DNA of 64,000 bases, taken from contig JAFLSW010000002.1 in NCBI GenBank assembly GCA_022510725.1, positions 62,001 through 126,000 on the forward strand, in the 5' to 3' direction. The notes below the pieces were generated by a model, which saw only the letters and a list, made by a program, of their open reading frames with translations, did no database searches and had not been told where the DNA came from. This document shows, piece by piece, positions 8,520 to 17,759 of the stretch; within the stretch, counting starts at the first letter, position 1; the number at the start of each line of letters is the position of its first letter. Both the position numbers and the translations under genes were made by a program. The stretch comes from Lachnospiraceae bacterium. Lineage in GTDB: Bacteria; Bacillota; Clostridia; Lachnospirales; Lachnospiraceae.

Positions 8520-9737
8520 ATGCTTGCAATAATACGCTTCCTGCGGGGATATGTAAGAGTCTACCTGTGGGGATTTTCGCCGGAACGTTTCATGAATCTG
8601 TGCAACAACCGGGGTATTGAGCTATGGGCAGTGGAGCCAAAGGAAGACGGATATGAATTCTTTATGTATATTGGCGGCTTCTTTGCCTGCAGGGACTTTT
8701 TAAGAAAGACAAAGACCAGGGTGGTGATCAGAAAGAAACTGGGACTGCCCTTTTTCTTATTCCGCTATCGGAAAAGAAAGCTGTTTTTTGTTGGACTTCT
8801 TGGCTGCTTTTTGGCTTTGTTTCTGGCAACGCGGTTTATCTGGGCATTTGAAATAACGGGAAACCGCCGGTTTACAGATGATATGTATCTGGCATTTCTG
8901 GAAAGCCAGCAGGTATATTATGGTATGCCTATTGGAAAATTGGATATCGATGAATTTGAAAAGCAGCTCAGGGAACGGTATGATTATATCACATGGGCTT
9001 CGGCCAAGATCGAAGGTACCAAGCTCCATGTGATGATCAAGGAAAACGATGTTTTCATGCAGCCGGAAGAGGCGGAACAGGTAACAGGCGATATCCGTGC
9101 TGCGGCTTCCGGTACCATTGTCCAGATGGTTACCAGATCCGGTGTACCTGTAACAAAGCCGGGAGATGCGGTGAATGAAGGAGATGTGCTCATATCCGGC
9201 ATCATTCCCATATATAATGATGATGAGACCCTTCGAACCTATCATGTTACAAAAGCAGATGGGGATGTTTACATTGAAAGTGTCTTTCCCATTTCTGAGG
9301 AACTTTTGCTGTATTATGACAAAAAAGTGTATACGGGAAATCGGAAACGGCTTCTTGTGTTGGGCTTTGGAGAAAAAGAATTGAAATTAGGTAAGGTTGA
9401 AATGCAGGAGGCCTATGAGATCCTATCTGACAGAAAACCCATCCGCCTATTTGATAATCTGTATCTGCCCATCATTTACGGGCATAATGAATATGTGGGT
9501 TATGAACTGGTAAAAAGCACCTATTCCCAGGAAGAAGCAAGGGAGATTCTCAGCCAGCGCTTTTTACGGATTTGTGCAACTTTAGAGGAAAAAGGGGTTC
9601 AAATAATAGAAAAAGATGTTAAAATAGAAATCAGAGAGGACAGGGCAGTGCTTTATGGCAGCCTGATCATCAGGCAGAATGCCGTTACCCTGACACCCAT
9701 CATCGAATTTCCTGAGGAGAACAGTATTGAACAATGA
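8520..9737 (+). CDS. yqfD: Sporulation protein YqfD
   Basis: The 405-residue protein has a short N-terminal cytoplasmic domain, one clear transmembrane segment (about residues 84-106) and a large outer domain with a POTRA-like part and a beta-rich barrel-sandwich-like part (near SGVPVTKPGDAVNEGDVLISG). This is the architecture of YqfD, a sigma-E-dependent protein needed for efficient sporulation in Bacillus. It follows yqfC by 6 bp and its end overlaps phoH by 11 bp, so yqfC-yqfD-phoH form one translationally linked unit. Mechanism unknown. Confidence 0.92.
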   Translation: MLAIIRFLRGYVRVYLWGFSPERFMNLCNNRGIELWAVEPKEDGYEFFMYIGGFFACRDFLRKTKTRVVIRKKLGLPFFLFRYRKRKLFFVGLLGCFLALFLATRFIWAFEITGNRRFTDDMYLAFLESQQVYYGMPIGKLDIDEFEKQLRERYDYITWASAKIEGTKLHVMIKENDVFMQPEEAEQVTGDIRAAASGTIVQMVTRSGVPVTKPGDAVNEGDVLISGIIPIYNDDETLRTYHVTKADGDVYIESVFPISEELLLYYDKKVYTGNRKRLLVLGFGEKELKLGKVEMQEAYEILSDRKPIRLFDNLYLPIIYGHNEYVGYELVKSTYSQEEAREILSQRFLRICATLEEKGVQIIEKDVKIEIREDRAVLYGSLIIRQNAVTLTPIIEFPEENSIEQ

Positions 9738-10737
9738 TTATACCATGCTGATGGATATGGATGCCCAGTCCATGCAGAAGCTTTTCGGAACCAATGACGC
9801 ATATGTGCGCAAAGTGGAAGATGAATTTGCTGTGTCTGTTGTAAACAGGGATGGCAGTGTAAAAATATCAGGCGAAAAGGGAAATGTGAAGAAGGTTTAC
9901 AAATTATTGGAGGAACTTTTACAGATTTCCCACAAAGGTACGGAAATTGAAGAACAAAATGTGAATTATGCGGTCATGATGAGTAAGGAAGATATGGATG
10001 ATGGTCTTCTTACCATGGACGAAAACTGTATTTGCCATACCATAAGCGGAAAACCCATTCAACCCAAGACTATGGGGCAGAAAAAATATGTACAAGCCAT
10101 GCAGGAGCATATGATCGTTTTTGGCTTAGGACCGGCAGGAACCGGAAAGACTTTTCTGGCTATGGCTATGGCCATTATGGCATTTCGGAGCAATCAGGTA
10201 AGCCGGATCATTTTAACAAGGCCTGCTATTGAAGCAGGAGAAAAATTGGGTTTTTTGCCGGGAGATCTCCAAAGCAAGGTAGATCCTTATTTGAGGCCTT
10301 TGTATGATGCGTTGTATCAGATCATGGGAGCGGAAAGTTTTCAAAAGAATATGGAAAAAGGGTTGATCGAGGTTGCACCTTTGGCATATATGCGCGGGCG
10401 CACCTTGGATAATGCTTACATTATATTGGATGAAGCACAAAATACTACCGAAGCGCAGATGAAAATGTTTTTGACCAGGATCGGGTTTGGGTCCAAAGTG
10501 GTGATCACCGGCGATGCATCACAGAAAGATTTGGGATCCGGCACCAGATCGGGATTGGATGTGGCGCAGAAGGTGTTGGCAGGTGTGGAGGGAATTGCCT
10601 TCTGTCAGCTTACCAGCAAGGATGTAGTGAGACACCCTCTTGTACAAAGGATCGTAAAGGCTTATGAGGACTATGAAGCTGGTATGAAACGGACAAAGGA
10701 CAGGCAGGCAAGAGGTGCCAAAAGAAAAGGGAAATGA
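9727..10737 (+). CDS. phoH: PhoH-family ATPase (RNA-associated)
   Basis: A 336-residue PhoH-like protein. An N-terminal KH-like segment (residues ~18-75) precedes the ATPase core with Walker A GPAGTGKT at residues 135-142 and Walker B YIILDEAQN near 235. PhoH proteins are cytosolic P-loop NTPases linked to RNA metabolism; in Firmicutes they sit with ybeY, as here. The start is taken as TTG 9727, because AGGAGA lies 7 nt upstream; the ATGs at 9745 and 9751 have nothing comparable. The start overlaps yqfD by 11 bp. Confidence 0.92.
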   Translation: MNNDYTMLMDMDAQSMQKLFGTNDAYVRKVEDEFAVSVVNRDGSVKISGEKGNVKKVYKLLEELLQISHKGTEIEEQNVNYAVMMSKEDMDDGLLTMDENCICHTISGKPIQPKTMGQKKYVQAMQEHMIVFGLGPAGTGKTFLAMAMAIMAFRSNQVSRIILTRPAIEAGEKLGFLPGDLQSKVDPYLRPLYDALYQIMGAESFQKNMEKGLIEVAPLAYMRGRTLDNAYIILDEAQNTTEAQMKMFLTRIGFGSKVVITGDASQKDLGSGTRSGLDVAQKVLAGVEGIAFCQLTSKDVVRHPLVQRIVKAYEDYEAGMKRTKDRQARGAKRKGK

Positions 10738-10763
10738 TCAGATAAAGGGAGCAGTGTGTCGCA

Positions 10764-11972
10764 ATGGGGAAAAAGACAAAGGATAAAAAACAGAGCGTAC
10801 AGCCTTTTGTATGTTTTGCTGCCGGTATTTTAGCGGCCTGTTTATGGACCGGTTTATGCGGTTATTTTTTGAAATTGTCTGTTTACTCATTGGCGGGTTG
10901 GGTGCTGTTAAGCGCTTTTGGAGGTTTCTTCTCTGTTTTTTCCTATTATATCGGGGATAAAAAAGCGACTTTATTCTGGTGGAACAGGAATCGTCTGGGA
11001 AGGTATACAATATTACTTATACTGTTTCAGTTTAGCTTTACGGCTTTGTTTTATCTGCCCTTTTTAACCCTTCCTTTATCTGCGGTCTGTGTGATCCTTA
11101 CTTTGTTTTCTAACGGATTTTGCGGAATGGCGGCTTATCTTTTCTTTTTGATAGAAGCAGCCTTTATAAGCGGTCTTACTTTAAATCAGATCATTGTGTT
11201 GACCTTAGCAGGTGTGGCGGGAGCTGCCCTGTTTCAAAGTCTGGACAAGCAATTTCGTTATGGAGGTGTGCTGTTTGCATATCTGATCGGGGATTTTGCC
11301 TGCTATAGCTTATACTATGTGGCAGGAGTAACCGGGATGCAGTTGGGAGATGCCATACTTTATACAGCGATCCGATTGTTTGCGTTATGTATCTTGATCC
11401 TGGTCTCCTTAAAGTTAGCCGCAAAATTTTCCATTTATCGGGATGATGAGTTCTTTATGAAGATCAACGATCCGGAGCACAGGCTTTTGTCTACTCTGAA
11501 ACAGACGGACAGGGATATTTATTTTCATGCAGTGCATACAGCCTATCTGTCAGAAAAAATTGCAAGACGGATCGGAGCCAACGCAGCATTGGCCAAAGCA
11601 GGTGGTTATTATCATAAAATCGGTGTTTTGCAGGGAGAAGATACGATGCAGAATGCTATTTTGATAGGAAAGGAATATAGATTTCCGGATTCTTTGATGA
11701 AACTGCTGGAAGAATATGGTGTCAGGAATCCTTTAACTTTGTCCAGGGAAACAGCCATTGTCCAACTGGCCGATGCTTTGGTATCCTCTATTACCTTTAT
11801 GTTTCAAAAGAATAAAAACGCAGATCTGAATTATGAAAAGATCGTTGATATCATTATCAAGAAAAAAATGGACAGCGGAGATTGGGCTGTCTGCGAGTTG
11901 ACCATGGAGGATATCTGTCAGATCAAAGAAGGATTTGCAGAAGAGAGAATGTACTATGACTTTTTACGTTGA
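10764..11972 (+). CDS. PgpH-like 7TM protein with degenerate HD domain
   Basis: This 402-residue protein occupies the yqfF/pgpH position between phoH and ybeY. Residues ~14-225 hold about seven transmembrane segments and ~235-400 align with the PgpH cytoplasmic HD phosphodiesterase domain, including the LTMEDICQIKEGF tail. Two things are missing. The extracellular 7TMR-HDED region of c-di-AMP phosphodiesterases is absent, so the protein is little more than half the usual length of about 700. In the HD domain, the signature dyad reads His284-Lys285 (YYHKIG) instead of His-Asp, and the later conserved HHGT motif is replaced (EEYGVRNP). Asp337 (QLADAL) and one His near 255 remain. I infer a catalytically dead relative that may still bind a nucleotide or a partner. 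Confidence 0.8.
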   Translation: MGKKTKDKKQSVQPFVCFAAGILAACLWTGLCGYFLKLSVYSLAGWVLLSAFGGFFSVFSYYIGDKKATLFWWNRNRLGRYTILLILFQFSFTALFYLPFLTLPLSAVCVILTLFSNGFCGMAAYLFFLIEAAFISGLTLNQIIVLTLAGVAGAALFQSLDKQFRYGGVLFAYLIGDFACYSLYYVAGVTGMQLGDAILYTAIRLFALCILILVSLKLAAKFSIYRDDEFFMKINDPEHRLLSTLKQTDRDIYFHAVHTAYLSEKIARRIGANAALAKAGGYYHKIGVLQGEDTMQNAILIGKEYRFPDSLMKLLEEYGVRNPLTLSRETAIVQLADALVSSITFMFQKNKNADLNYEKIVDIIIKKKMDSGDWAVCELTMEDICQIKEGFAEERMYYDFLR

Positions 11973-12453
11973 AAATGAGACGGAAGGGGATTTTCCCTTC
12001 CCTTTGGAAGAAACCATAGACCGTGTCATACAAAAAGCATTGTCTGTTGAGGAATGTCCCTATGAAGCGGAAATCAATGTGCTGATCACAGACTCTGCCG
12101 GTATCAGGGAATATAATGAAAACTATCGCGGCATACCAAAGGAGACGGATGTCTTGTCCTTTCCTTTTGTAGATTACGAATGTCCCGGGGATTTTTCGAT
12201 AGCCGTTTCGGACAAAAACAATTATTTTCATCCGGAAACAGGAGAACTGCTGTTGGGGGATATCATTTTATGCAAGGAGCGGATCTTCTCACAGGCCGAA
12301 GAATATGGACACAGTGTTTTAAGGGAATTTGCCTATCTGTTGGTTCACAGTGTATTACACCTTTTGGGGTATGATCATATGGAACCGGATGCAGAACAGC
12401 AGATGCAGATGCATCAGGATAAAATCATGGAGGAACTTAGCATCCGCCGGTAA
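11956..12453 (+). CDS. ybeY: Endoribonuclease YbeY (rRNA maturation factor)
   Basis: The 165-residue protein carries the zinc-binding H-x3-H-x5-H motif as His131, His135 and His141 in HSVLHLLGYDH. YbeY is a single-strand endoribonuclease involved in 16S rRNA 3' maturation and ribosome quality control. The conserved NYRGIPKETDVLSFP segment (~56-70) is also present. ATG 11956 lies inside the end of the preceding gene (17-bp overlap), behind a purine-rich AGAAGAGAGA. The order phoH - HD protein - ybeY is the common Firmicutes arrangement. Confidence 0.95.
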   Translation: MTFYVENETEGDFPFPLEETIDRVIQKALSVEECPYEAEINVLITDSAGIREYNENYRGIPKETDVLSFPFVDYECPGDFSIAVSDKNNYFHPETGELLLGDIILCKERIFSQAEEYGHSVLREFAYLLVHSVLHLLGYDHMEPDAEQQMQMHQDKIMEELSIRR

Positions 12454-12463
12454 GGGGTACAAA

Positions 12464-14113
12464 ATGACAAATCAGGGAAAAGGAAAAAAAGGGAATTTTA
12501 TTTCCAGAAATAAATTGCAGGCAGTTTCGGAGATCGCCATATTTTTTGTGGCGGCGGTAAAACTGGTATTTTTATCCAAACAGACGGGGCATCTTGGAAT
12601 CGGTCTGTACGCAACGGTTTTGACGGTCATGATGCTCATAGGCCTGTTGATAGCGAATACCCTTTCGGAGGTATCCTGCCGGGCAGTAATGTATAGAAAA
12701 GCGAGAGGGCAGTATAAAAATGCTGTAAATGTAATGAAAGCAGGGTCTCTCATAGGCTTTGTCATAGGAGGCCTGATCTTTCTCATTCTTTTATTTGCAT
12801 CAGGAAGGCTGACAGATTCCGTATTTGCCATGGGTGCATATGGAAGGTTTATCATGATATTTTTGGCGGCTTCTTTTCCCTTCTTGTTTATGGGGGCGTC
12901 CATACTGGGATGCTTTGAAGGTTTTTCTTTTGATATGGCGAAAGGAGCGGCGAAACTGATCTTTGCGGTTACAGATCTTTTAACCAGCTTTATCCTCATA
13001 TTTTTGGCTTGTAAAATGGGACAGGCCCATGCCGGACTGCTGCATGATGAAAATATCATATGCGCATTTGGCGCTACCGGAGCAGCGGCGGGATTTTTTC
13101 TTTCCAGCATCATCGTTCTGGTGTGGCTGCGGATTCTCTTTCGGGGATTTCGGATTAAAATGAGACAGAACATCGTGGAAGACGGAGGAAAAGGCTTAGA
13201 AGATCTGCCGGAGCAGGTTATGGGATTATTCAGTGCCAGTCCGCTTCCTTTTGTTCGAAATATTGTTCTGGCAGCACCCCTGTTCATCGATCTGCTTTTG
13301 ATCTTCCGTTTTAATAAGACGCTTGCTGCCAGCCTGATGGTTGGAAGTCTGATCTCGGAGCATCTTTTGTGGTTCATGCTGCCGGTGCTTTTGAATGGTA
13401 TTTTATGCAGCTATTCCCGGGATTATCTGGAAAAAGTCATGAAAAAAGAGGATATCTACCATGGAGGAATGCGGATCATATCTTCTGTTAAACAGTATTT
13501 GTGTACCATCCTGCCTATGGTATGTATTCTTTCGGTAATTTATCCTTTGTTAGGCGGAACCCTATTTTATCCGCAGTTTCGTGACTTTTCCGGTACTTCA
13601 TATAGCGGAGGGATTGCTGTTCTAGCAGGATGTTTTATAGCTCTTTTCTGTCTTTCCGGGCTGATCTGCAGTCTTTTACGGGGTGCAGACAGGGAACTGG
13701 CCAGCGTTTTGTGTGGATTGACAGCCTGTGTGGTACAGACCATATGTGCGGTGATCTTGTTAAAGGGTGAAGTGAGTCTGATCAATCTGTTTACCTGTGG
13801 CCTGATCTATGCATTGATATTGCTTGTAGGTGCTTTCGGCTGTCTCTTCCCTTTCTGTGTATACAGAAAGAAGCTGACTTCCAATCTGGTCATGCCTGTT
13901 GTTGCTTCCGTGGCTGCCCTTGTAACAGCGCTTCTTTGCCAGTTTCTAAAAAATGCGGTAGGGGGATTGCTCGCGGCGTGTCTTGCCATTGTGGTTTCCT
14001 TCCTGGTACACAGCGTAACTTTAGTAGTCATGGGCTGTGCAAGAAAAGGAGATGAGTTCCCCCAAGGAGCTTTCCTTAGTTTGATCGCCGGAATACTCGG
14101 GATTGATTCCTGA
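12464..14113 (+). CDS. MATE/MOP-superfamily flippase-like membrane protein
   Basis: A 549-residue, very hydrophobic protein with about 13-14 transmembrane segments and no soluble domain. The arrangement (two bundles, a longer cytoplasmic loop with charged residues near 235-262) fits the polysaccharide flippase / SpoVB / MurJ branch of the MOP superfamily, whose members move lipid-linked sugars across the membrane. I cannot tell which lipid is carried. ATG 12464 was chosen because of AAGGGG 6-7 nt upstream; codons before it only overlap ybeY in another frame. It starts 10 bp after ybeY. A weak hairpin covers its stop codon. Confidence 0.7.
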   Translation: MTNQGKGKKGNFISRNKLQAVSEIAIFFVAAVKLVFLSKQTGHLGIGLYATVLTVMMLIGLLIANTLSEVSCRAVMYRKARGQYKNAVNVMKAGSLIGFVIGGLIFLILLFASGRLTDSVFAMGAYGRFIMIFLAASFPFLFMGASILGCFEGFSFDMAKGAAKLIFAVTDLLTSFILIFLACKMGQAHAGLLHDENIICAFGATGAAAGFFLSSIIVLVWLRILFRGFRIKMRQNIVEDGGKGLEDLPEQVMGLFSASPLPFVRNIVLAAPLFIDLLLIFRFNKTLAASLMVGSLISEHLLWFMLPVLLNGILCSYSRDYLEKVMKKEDIYHGGMRIISSVKQYLCTILPMVCILSVIYPLLGGTLFYPQFRDFSGTSYSGGIAVLAGCFIALFCLSGLICSLLRGADRELASVLCGLTACVVQTICAVILLKGEVSLINLFTCGLIYALILLVGAFGCLFPFCVYRKKLTSNLVMPVVASVAALVTALLCQFLKNAVGGLLAACLAIVVSFLVHSVTLVVMGCARKGDEFPQGAFLSLIAGILGIDS

Positions 14114-14125
14114 GTTCTAAAGTTT
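14095..14125 (+). terminator. Weak hairpin at the flippase stop codon
   Basis: ACTCGGG (14095-14101) pairs with CCTGAGT (14109-14115) with one G-U, and the stop codon lies in the 3' arm. The downstream sequence has only a broken T-rich run, so termination would be partial at best. Confidence 0.3.
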
Positions 14126-14181
14126 TAAAAACTGAATAAAAAAATCTGAAAAGGCTGATACTGATTATAAAGGAGTTCATG

Positions 14182-14883
14182 ATGAAATACTTATATCGTA
14201 TCAGTCTTAGTTTTATGATTTTAACCATTCTGTCTGCATTGCTTTTGGGAGTGATGTACTTTTTTCGGCATGAAGACAGTAAAAAAGAAGAATACACCCC
14301 TCAGATCAGGGAAACGGTAACCGAGTCCAACATCACAGACTGTGATACGGAATATGTGATCCTGGAACTGAATGTCAACACAGGGGAAAGTGTTTCTTTG
14401 GTAGAAGCCATTCCTTCTAAGTATATTGGAAAGACCAAAGAAGAACTGATCAGTATTTTGGAGGAAGAGGAACGATCTCCGACTTTAAGAGAAAGGCAGA
14501 AAGGACTACAGACCGTGCGGCTGTCTGCTTTTTCTGATAAAAGGGTGGTGATCGTCAAAACTTATGGTGTTTTGGCGGAGGATGTCATTACCACCTCCTT
14601 AACGGATTCCGCCTTATCCATTGGGGGAGAGACTGTTTCGGGACAGGAAGGAGCAGATCTGGCAAGAGGGGAACAGGATGGTCTGATCAATACGGGATCT
14701 TATTATCTTATGGCCATGGACGGCATGATCTGGGTTTATCATGAAGATATGAAAACGGTATATTTGACCACAGGTATTTTATTGGACAGTTTACCGGATG
14801 AAGTAAGGCAGGAAATACTGGATAAAAAATATATAAAAAATGAGGAGGAACTGTACAATTTTCTTGAATCTTACTCCAGTTAG
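14182..14883 (+). CDS. Membrane-anchored BofC-like protein
   Basis: The 233-residue protein has one N-terminal signal anchor (about residues 9-30) and an extracytoplasmic domain. The layout resembles the forespore protein BofC: a strand-helix unit with a TKEELISIL helix (~90), a KRVVIVKTY strand (~117), then YYLMAMDGMIWVY (~176) and a C-terminal helix ending in LESYSS, which mirrors the end of Bacillus BofC. BofC restrains pro-sigma-K processing signals between the two sporulation compartments. The match is remote and judged by eye. ATG 14182 has AAGGAG at the right distance; the ATG at 14179 is too close. Confidence 0.6.
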   Translation: MKYLYRISLSFMILTILSALLLGVMYFFRHEDSKKEEYTPQIRETVTESNITDCDTEYVILELNVNTGESVSLVEAIPSKYIGKTKEELISILEEEERSPTLRERQKGLQTVRLSAFSDKRVVIVKTYGVLAEDVITTSLTDSALSIGGETVSGQEGADLARGEQDGLINTGSYYLMAMDGMIWVYHEDMKTVYLTTGILLDSLPDEVRQEILDKKYIKNEEELYNFLESYSS

Positions 14884-14920
14884 AGGTACAATTTTAATAT
14901 CTATGCATGGAGGAAACGGC

Positions 14921-16147
14921 ATGAGAAAATCCGTATGTGTCATAGGCGGAGGCGCTTCCGGTATGGCAGCGGCAATAGCGGCCGCAAAGGCGGGAGCCCT
15001 GGTCACTTTGTTGGAAAAAAATCCGCGAATGGGAAAGAAAATACTGTTAACAGGCAACGGCAAATGTAATCTGACCAATCTGGATATGGATATATCGGCA
15101 TATGGCGTTTCCGATCGAAACTGTCTGGTGGGAAAGATATTGGATCAGTTTGATGAAAAATCCCTGATGGCGTTTTTTTCTTCGATCGGCATGCGCTTTA
15201 CAGTCAATAAAGGAACATATGTCTATCCCGAAAGTGAAGCTGCTGAAACAGTGTTACAGGTTTTAGAAAGAGCTTTAAAAAAATACGATGTACATTGCTG
15301 TGACGAAACAAAGGTAACCCATATTCAAAAGACAGCAAAGGGATTTTTGATAGAGACGGATAAAGAAGATCATATTGCAGATCGAGTGATCCTTTCCTGC
15401 GGCGGTTGTTCCTATCCTAAGACCGGATCTGACGGAGCCGGATTTAAACTGGCAGAAGATCTGGGAATAGAAGTATTGTCGCCCTATCCAGCTCTTACAG
15501 CTTTTGTTTGTCCCACAAAAGAGCAAAAGCTTATAGCAGGACTTCGATCCCATGCAAAAGTTTCTTTGTACATAGAGGACAAATTGTCCATGGAAGACAC
15601 AGGACAGGTTCAGTTTACGGATTATGGTATTTCCGGCATCCCTGTTTTTCAGGTAAGTACTTTGGGAGCAAAGGCACTGGTTCTATATGGGCAGGAAGTT
15701 ACGGTAAAGATCGATCTGTTTCCGGAGCAGACCAAAGAAGAAGTGAAAATGGAATTAGCAAAGCAGTTGGAGCGCTTTCATAGCCTTTCTTTAACGGAAG
15801 CCCTTGTGGGTTTCCTGCATAAAAAATGGATTCATTTTTTAGATAAGAGACTGGGATTTTCTTCCTGGGGAAGGGCGGGAACGATATCGGAAAAGCAACA
15901 GGAAATGCTGGTAGAAGAATTGATGGGATTGACCTTTTTGGTCAAAGATGTAAAAGGCTTTGATTTTTGCCAGGTTACCGGTGGCGGCGTTGCAACTCAT
16001 CAGATTGATGAAAATTTGATGGTAAAGGCTGTTCCCGGCTTGTATATCACAGGAGAAATGTTGGATGTGACAGGAAAATGCGGCGGATACAATCTGCAGT
16101 GGGCATTTTCTACAGGCTGTCTGGCAGGTGCACACAGTGCAAGGTGA
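14921..16147 (+). CDS. HI0933/YhiN-family flavoprotein
   Basis: The 408-residue enzyme of the BaiN/HI0933 family begins with the FAD-binding glycine motif IGGGASGMAAA and a following GKKILLTGNGKCNLTN segment typical of the family. The C-terminal FAD-contacting region (GLYITGEMLDVTG, then GGYNLQWA) is intact. Members are cytosolic NAD(P)/FAD-dependent oxidoreductases; one homologue was linked to bile-acid conversion, but most have no assigned substrate. ATG 14921 has GGAGGAA directly upstream, whereas earlier in-frame ATGs lack one. The next gene, another FAD enzyme, starts 5 bp after the stop. Confidence 0.88.
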   Translation: MRKSVCVIGGGASGMAAAIAAAKAGALVTLLEKNPRMGKKILLTGNGKCNLTNLDMDISAYGVSDRNCLVGKILDQFDEKSLMAFFSSIGMRFTVNKGTYVYPESEAAETVLQVLERALKKYDVHCCDETKVTHIQKTAKGFLIETDKEDHIADRVILSCGGCSYPKTGSDGAGFKLAEDLGIEVLSPYPALTAFVCPTKEQKLIAGLRSHAKVSLYIEDKLSMEDTGQVQFTDYGISGIPVFQVSTLGAKALVLYGQEVTVKIDLFPEQTKEEVKMELAKQLERFHSLSLTEALVGFLHKKWIHFLDKRLGFSSWGRAGTISEKQQEMLVEELMGLTFLVKDVKGFDFCQVTGGGVATHQIDENLMVKAVPGLYITGEMLDVTGKCGGYNLQWAFSTGCLAGAHSAR

Positions 16148-16152
16148 ATTTT

Positions 16153-17757
16153 ATGATACGGTATCAACAGTTAAAAATGCCTCTGCATTATACGATAGAG
16201 GATGTGAGACAAAAGATCGGGGCATCCCTGCATATTGACCCAAAGTCTATTAGGAACCTGACGCTTTTGCGGGAATCCTTGGATGCCAGAAAAAAGCCGG
16301 AGCTATACTATGTGCTTTCTGCAGCTTTTTGCTGCGATAAAGAGAGAGCACTGTTGCAAAAATATAAAAAAGGCGGATTGATCTTTCCCTATGAGGAAAA
16401 GAAACTGGTCCTTCCAAGGTTAAGTGAAAAGCAGAAAGGCCAAAGGCCTGTTGTGGTAGGAAGCGGACCGGCTGGACTATTTTGTTGTTATTATCTGGCA
16501 AAGGCAGGACTTTCGCCCATATTGATCGAACGGGGCAGAGATGTTACCAAACGCTCAGAGGATGTGGAACGCTTTTTTGAAACAGGCATTTTGGACCCGG
16601 AGTCCAATGTGCAGTTTGGCGAGGGAGGGGCAGGCACCTTTTCCGACGGTAAATTAACCACATCCAACAAAGATCCCTTAGGCTATCAAAAAGAGATATT
16701 AAAGCTCTTTGTCAGCATGGGAGCGGATGCAAAGATCCTCTATGAGCAAAAACCCCATATCGGTACTGACAAACTGATAGAAGTGGTAAAAAATCTGCGG
16801 GAAGAGATCATAAACCTTGGGGGAGAGGTTTTGTTTGAAACCAAGGTTACGGATCTGATCATAGAAGAAGATGAGGAAAAACGGATCAAAGGCGTGGTCT
16901 TAAACGGAGAAAGACAGCTTTTGTCAGATCAGGTGGTCCTTGCCATTGGTCACAGCGCCAGAGATACCTTTTCCATGCTATATGAGAAAGGTTTTTTCCT
17001 GGAAGCAAAGCCTTTTGCGGTGGGGCTTAGGATCCAGCATTCCCAGGAGATGATAGATGCATCCCAATACGGAAGCATCCATGCAGAAAAGTTGGCTGCC
17101 GCATCTTATAAATTGACGGCACAGGCACAAAACGGCAGAAGCGTTTTTACCTTCTGCATGTGTCCCGGCGGATATGTGGTAAACGCGTCCTCTGAAGCAG
17201 GTGGACTTTGTGTAAACGGTATGAGCTACAGCGACAGGTCAGGAGAAAATGCCAACAGTGCCGTGATCGTTTCCGTTACACCCGATGATTTTAAAGATAG
17301 GGATCCTCTTGCGGGAATCCGGTTTCAAAGAGAACTGGAAAAGAAAGCCTATGAGCTTAATAAGGGAGCCATTCCCATCCAGCGCTATGAGGATTATAAA
17401 ATGAACCGTCCCACCGGCAAAGCAGGCAGCATAAGAGTATGTGTCAAAGGACAATATGCTTTTTCCAATTTGAGAGGGTTGCTGCCCAAGGAAGCGGAGG
17501 AAGCCTTTTTAGATGCCATGGGGCAGTTTGACAAAAAGCTAAAAGGCTTTGCCCATCCCGATGCGCTGCTTTCCGGCGTGGAAGCGAGAACTTCTTCTCC
17601 GGTCAGGATCCTTCGGGATGAAAGCGGACAGGCTCTTATCGTAAAGGGTGTTTATCCCTGCGGGGAAGGAGCAGGCTATGCAGGGGGTATTACTTCGGCG
17701 GCGGTAGATGGATTAAAAACAGCCATTGCCCTGCTAAAGAATCTGGGAGGAATATAA
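16153..17757 (+). CDS. Uncharacterised FAD-dependent dehydrogenase (COG2509 type)
   Basis: The 534-residue flavoprotein has a small N-terminal domain (~1-85, IRYQQLKMPLHYTIEDV), a dinucleotide-binding motif VVVGSGPAGLFCCYYLAKAG near residue 100, and the family-specific GEGGAGTFSDGKLTTSNKD near 157. A CMCPGGYVVN element near 335 and a C-terminal GAGYAGGITSAAVDG complete the flavin fold. Members are usually called NAD(P)/FAD-dependent oxidoreductases without known substrate. ATG 16153 follows AAGGTGAA; codons upstream of it overlap the previous gene. It lies in a run with another flavoprotein and proB. Confidence 0.87.
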   Translation: MIRYQQLKMPLHYTIEDVRQKIGASLHIDPKSIRNLTLLRESLDARKKPELYYVLSAAFCCDKERALLQKYKKGGLIFPYEEKKLVLPRLSEKQKGQRPVVVGSGPAGLFCCYYLAKAGLSPILIERGRDVTKRSEDVERFFETGILDPESNVQFGEGGAGTFSDGKLTTSNKDPLGYQKEILKLFVSMGADAKILYEQKPHIGTDKLIEVVKNLREEIINLGGEVLFETKVTDLIIEEDEEKRIKGVVLNGERQLLSDQVVLAIGHSARDTFSMLYEKGFFLEAKPFAVGLRIQHSQEMIDASQYGSIHAEKLAAASYKLTAQAQNGRSVFTFCMCPGGYVVNASSEAGGLCVNGMSYSDRSGENANSAVIVSVTPDDFKDRDPLAGIRFQRELEKKAYELNKGAIPIQRYEDYKMNRPTGKAGSIRVCVKGQYAFSNLRGLLPKEAEEAFLDAMGQFDKKLKGFAHPDALLSGVEARTSSPVRILRDESGQALIVKGVYPCGEGAGYAGGITSAAVDGLKTAIALLKNLGGI

Positions 17758-17759
17758 AA

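Noticed and set aside
12472..13377. 301-codon minus-strand open frame opposite the flippase gene
   Set aside because: It mirrors a hydrophobic coding sequence, has no start signal or promoter, and resembles no protein family.
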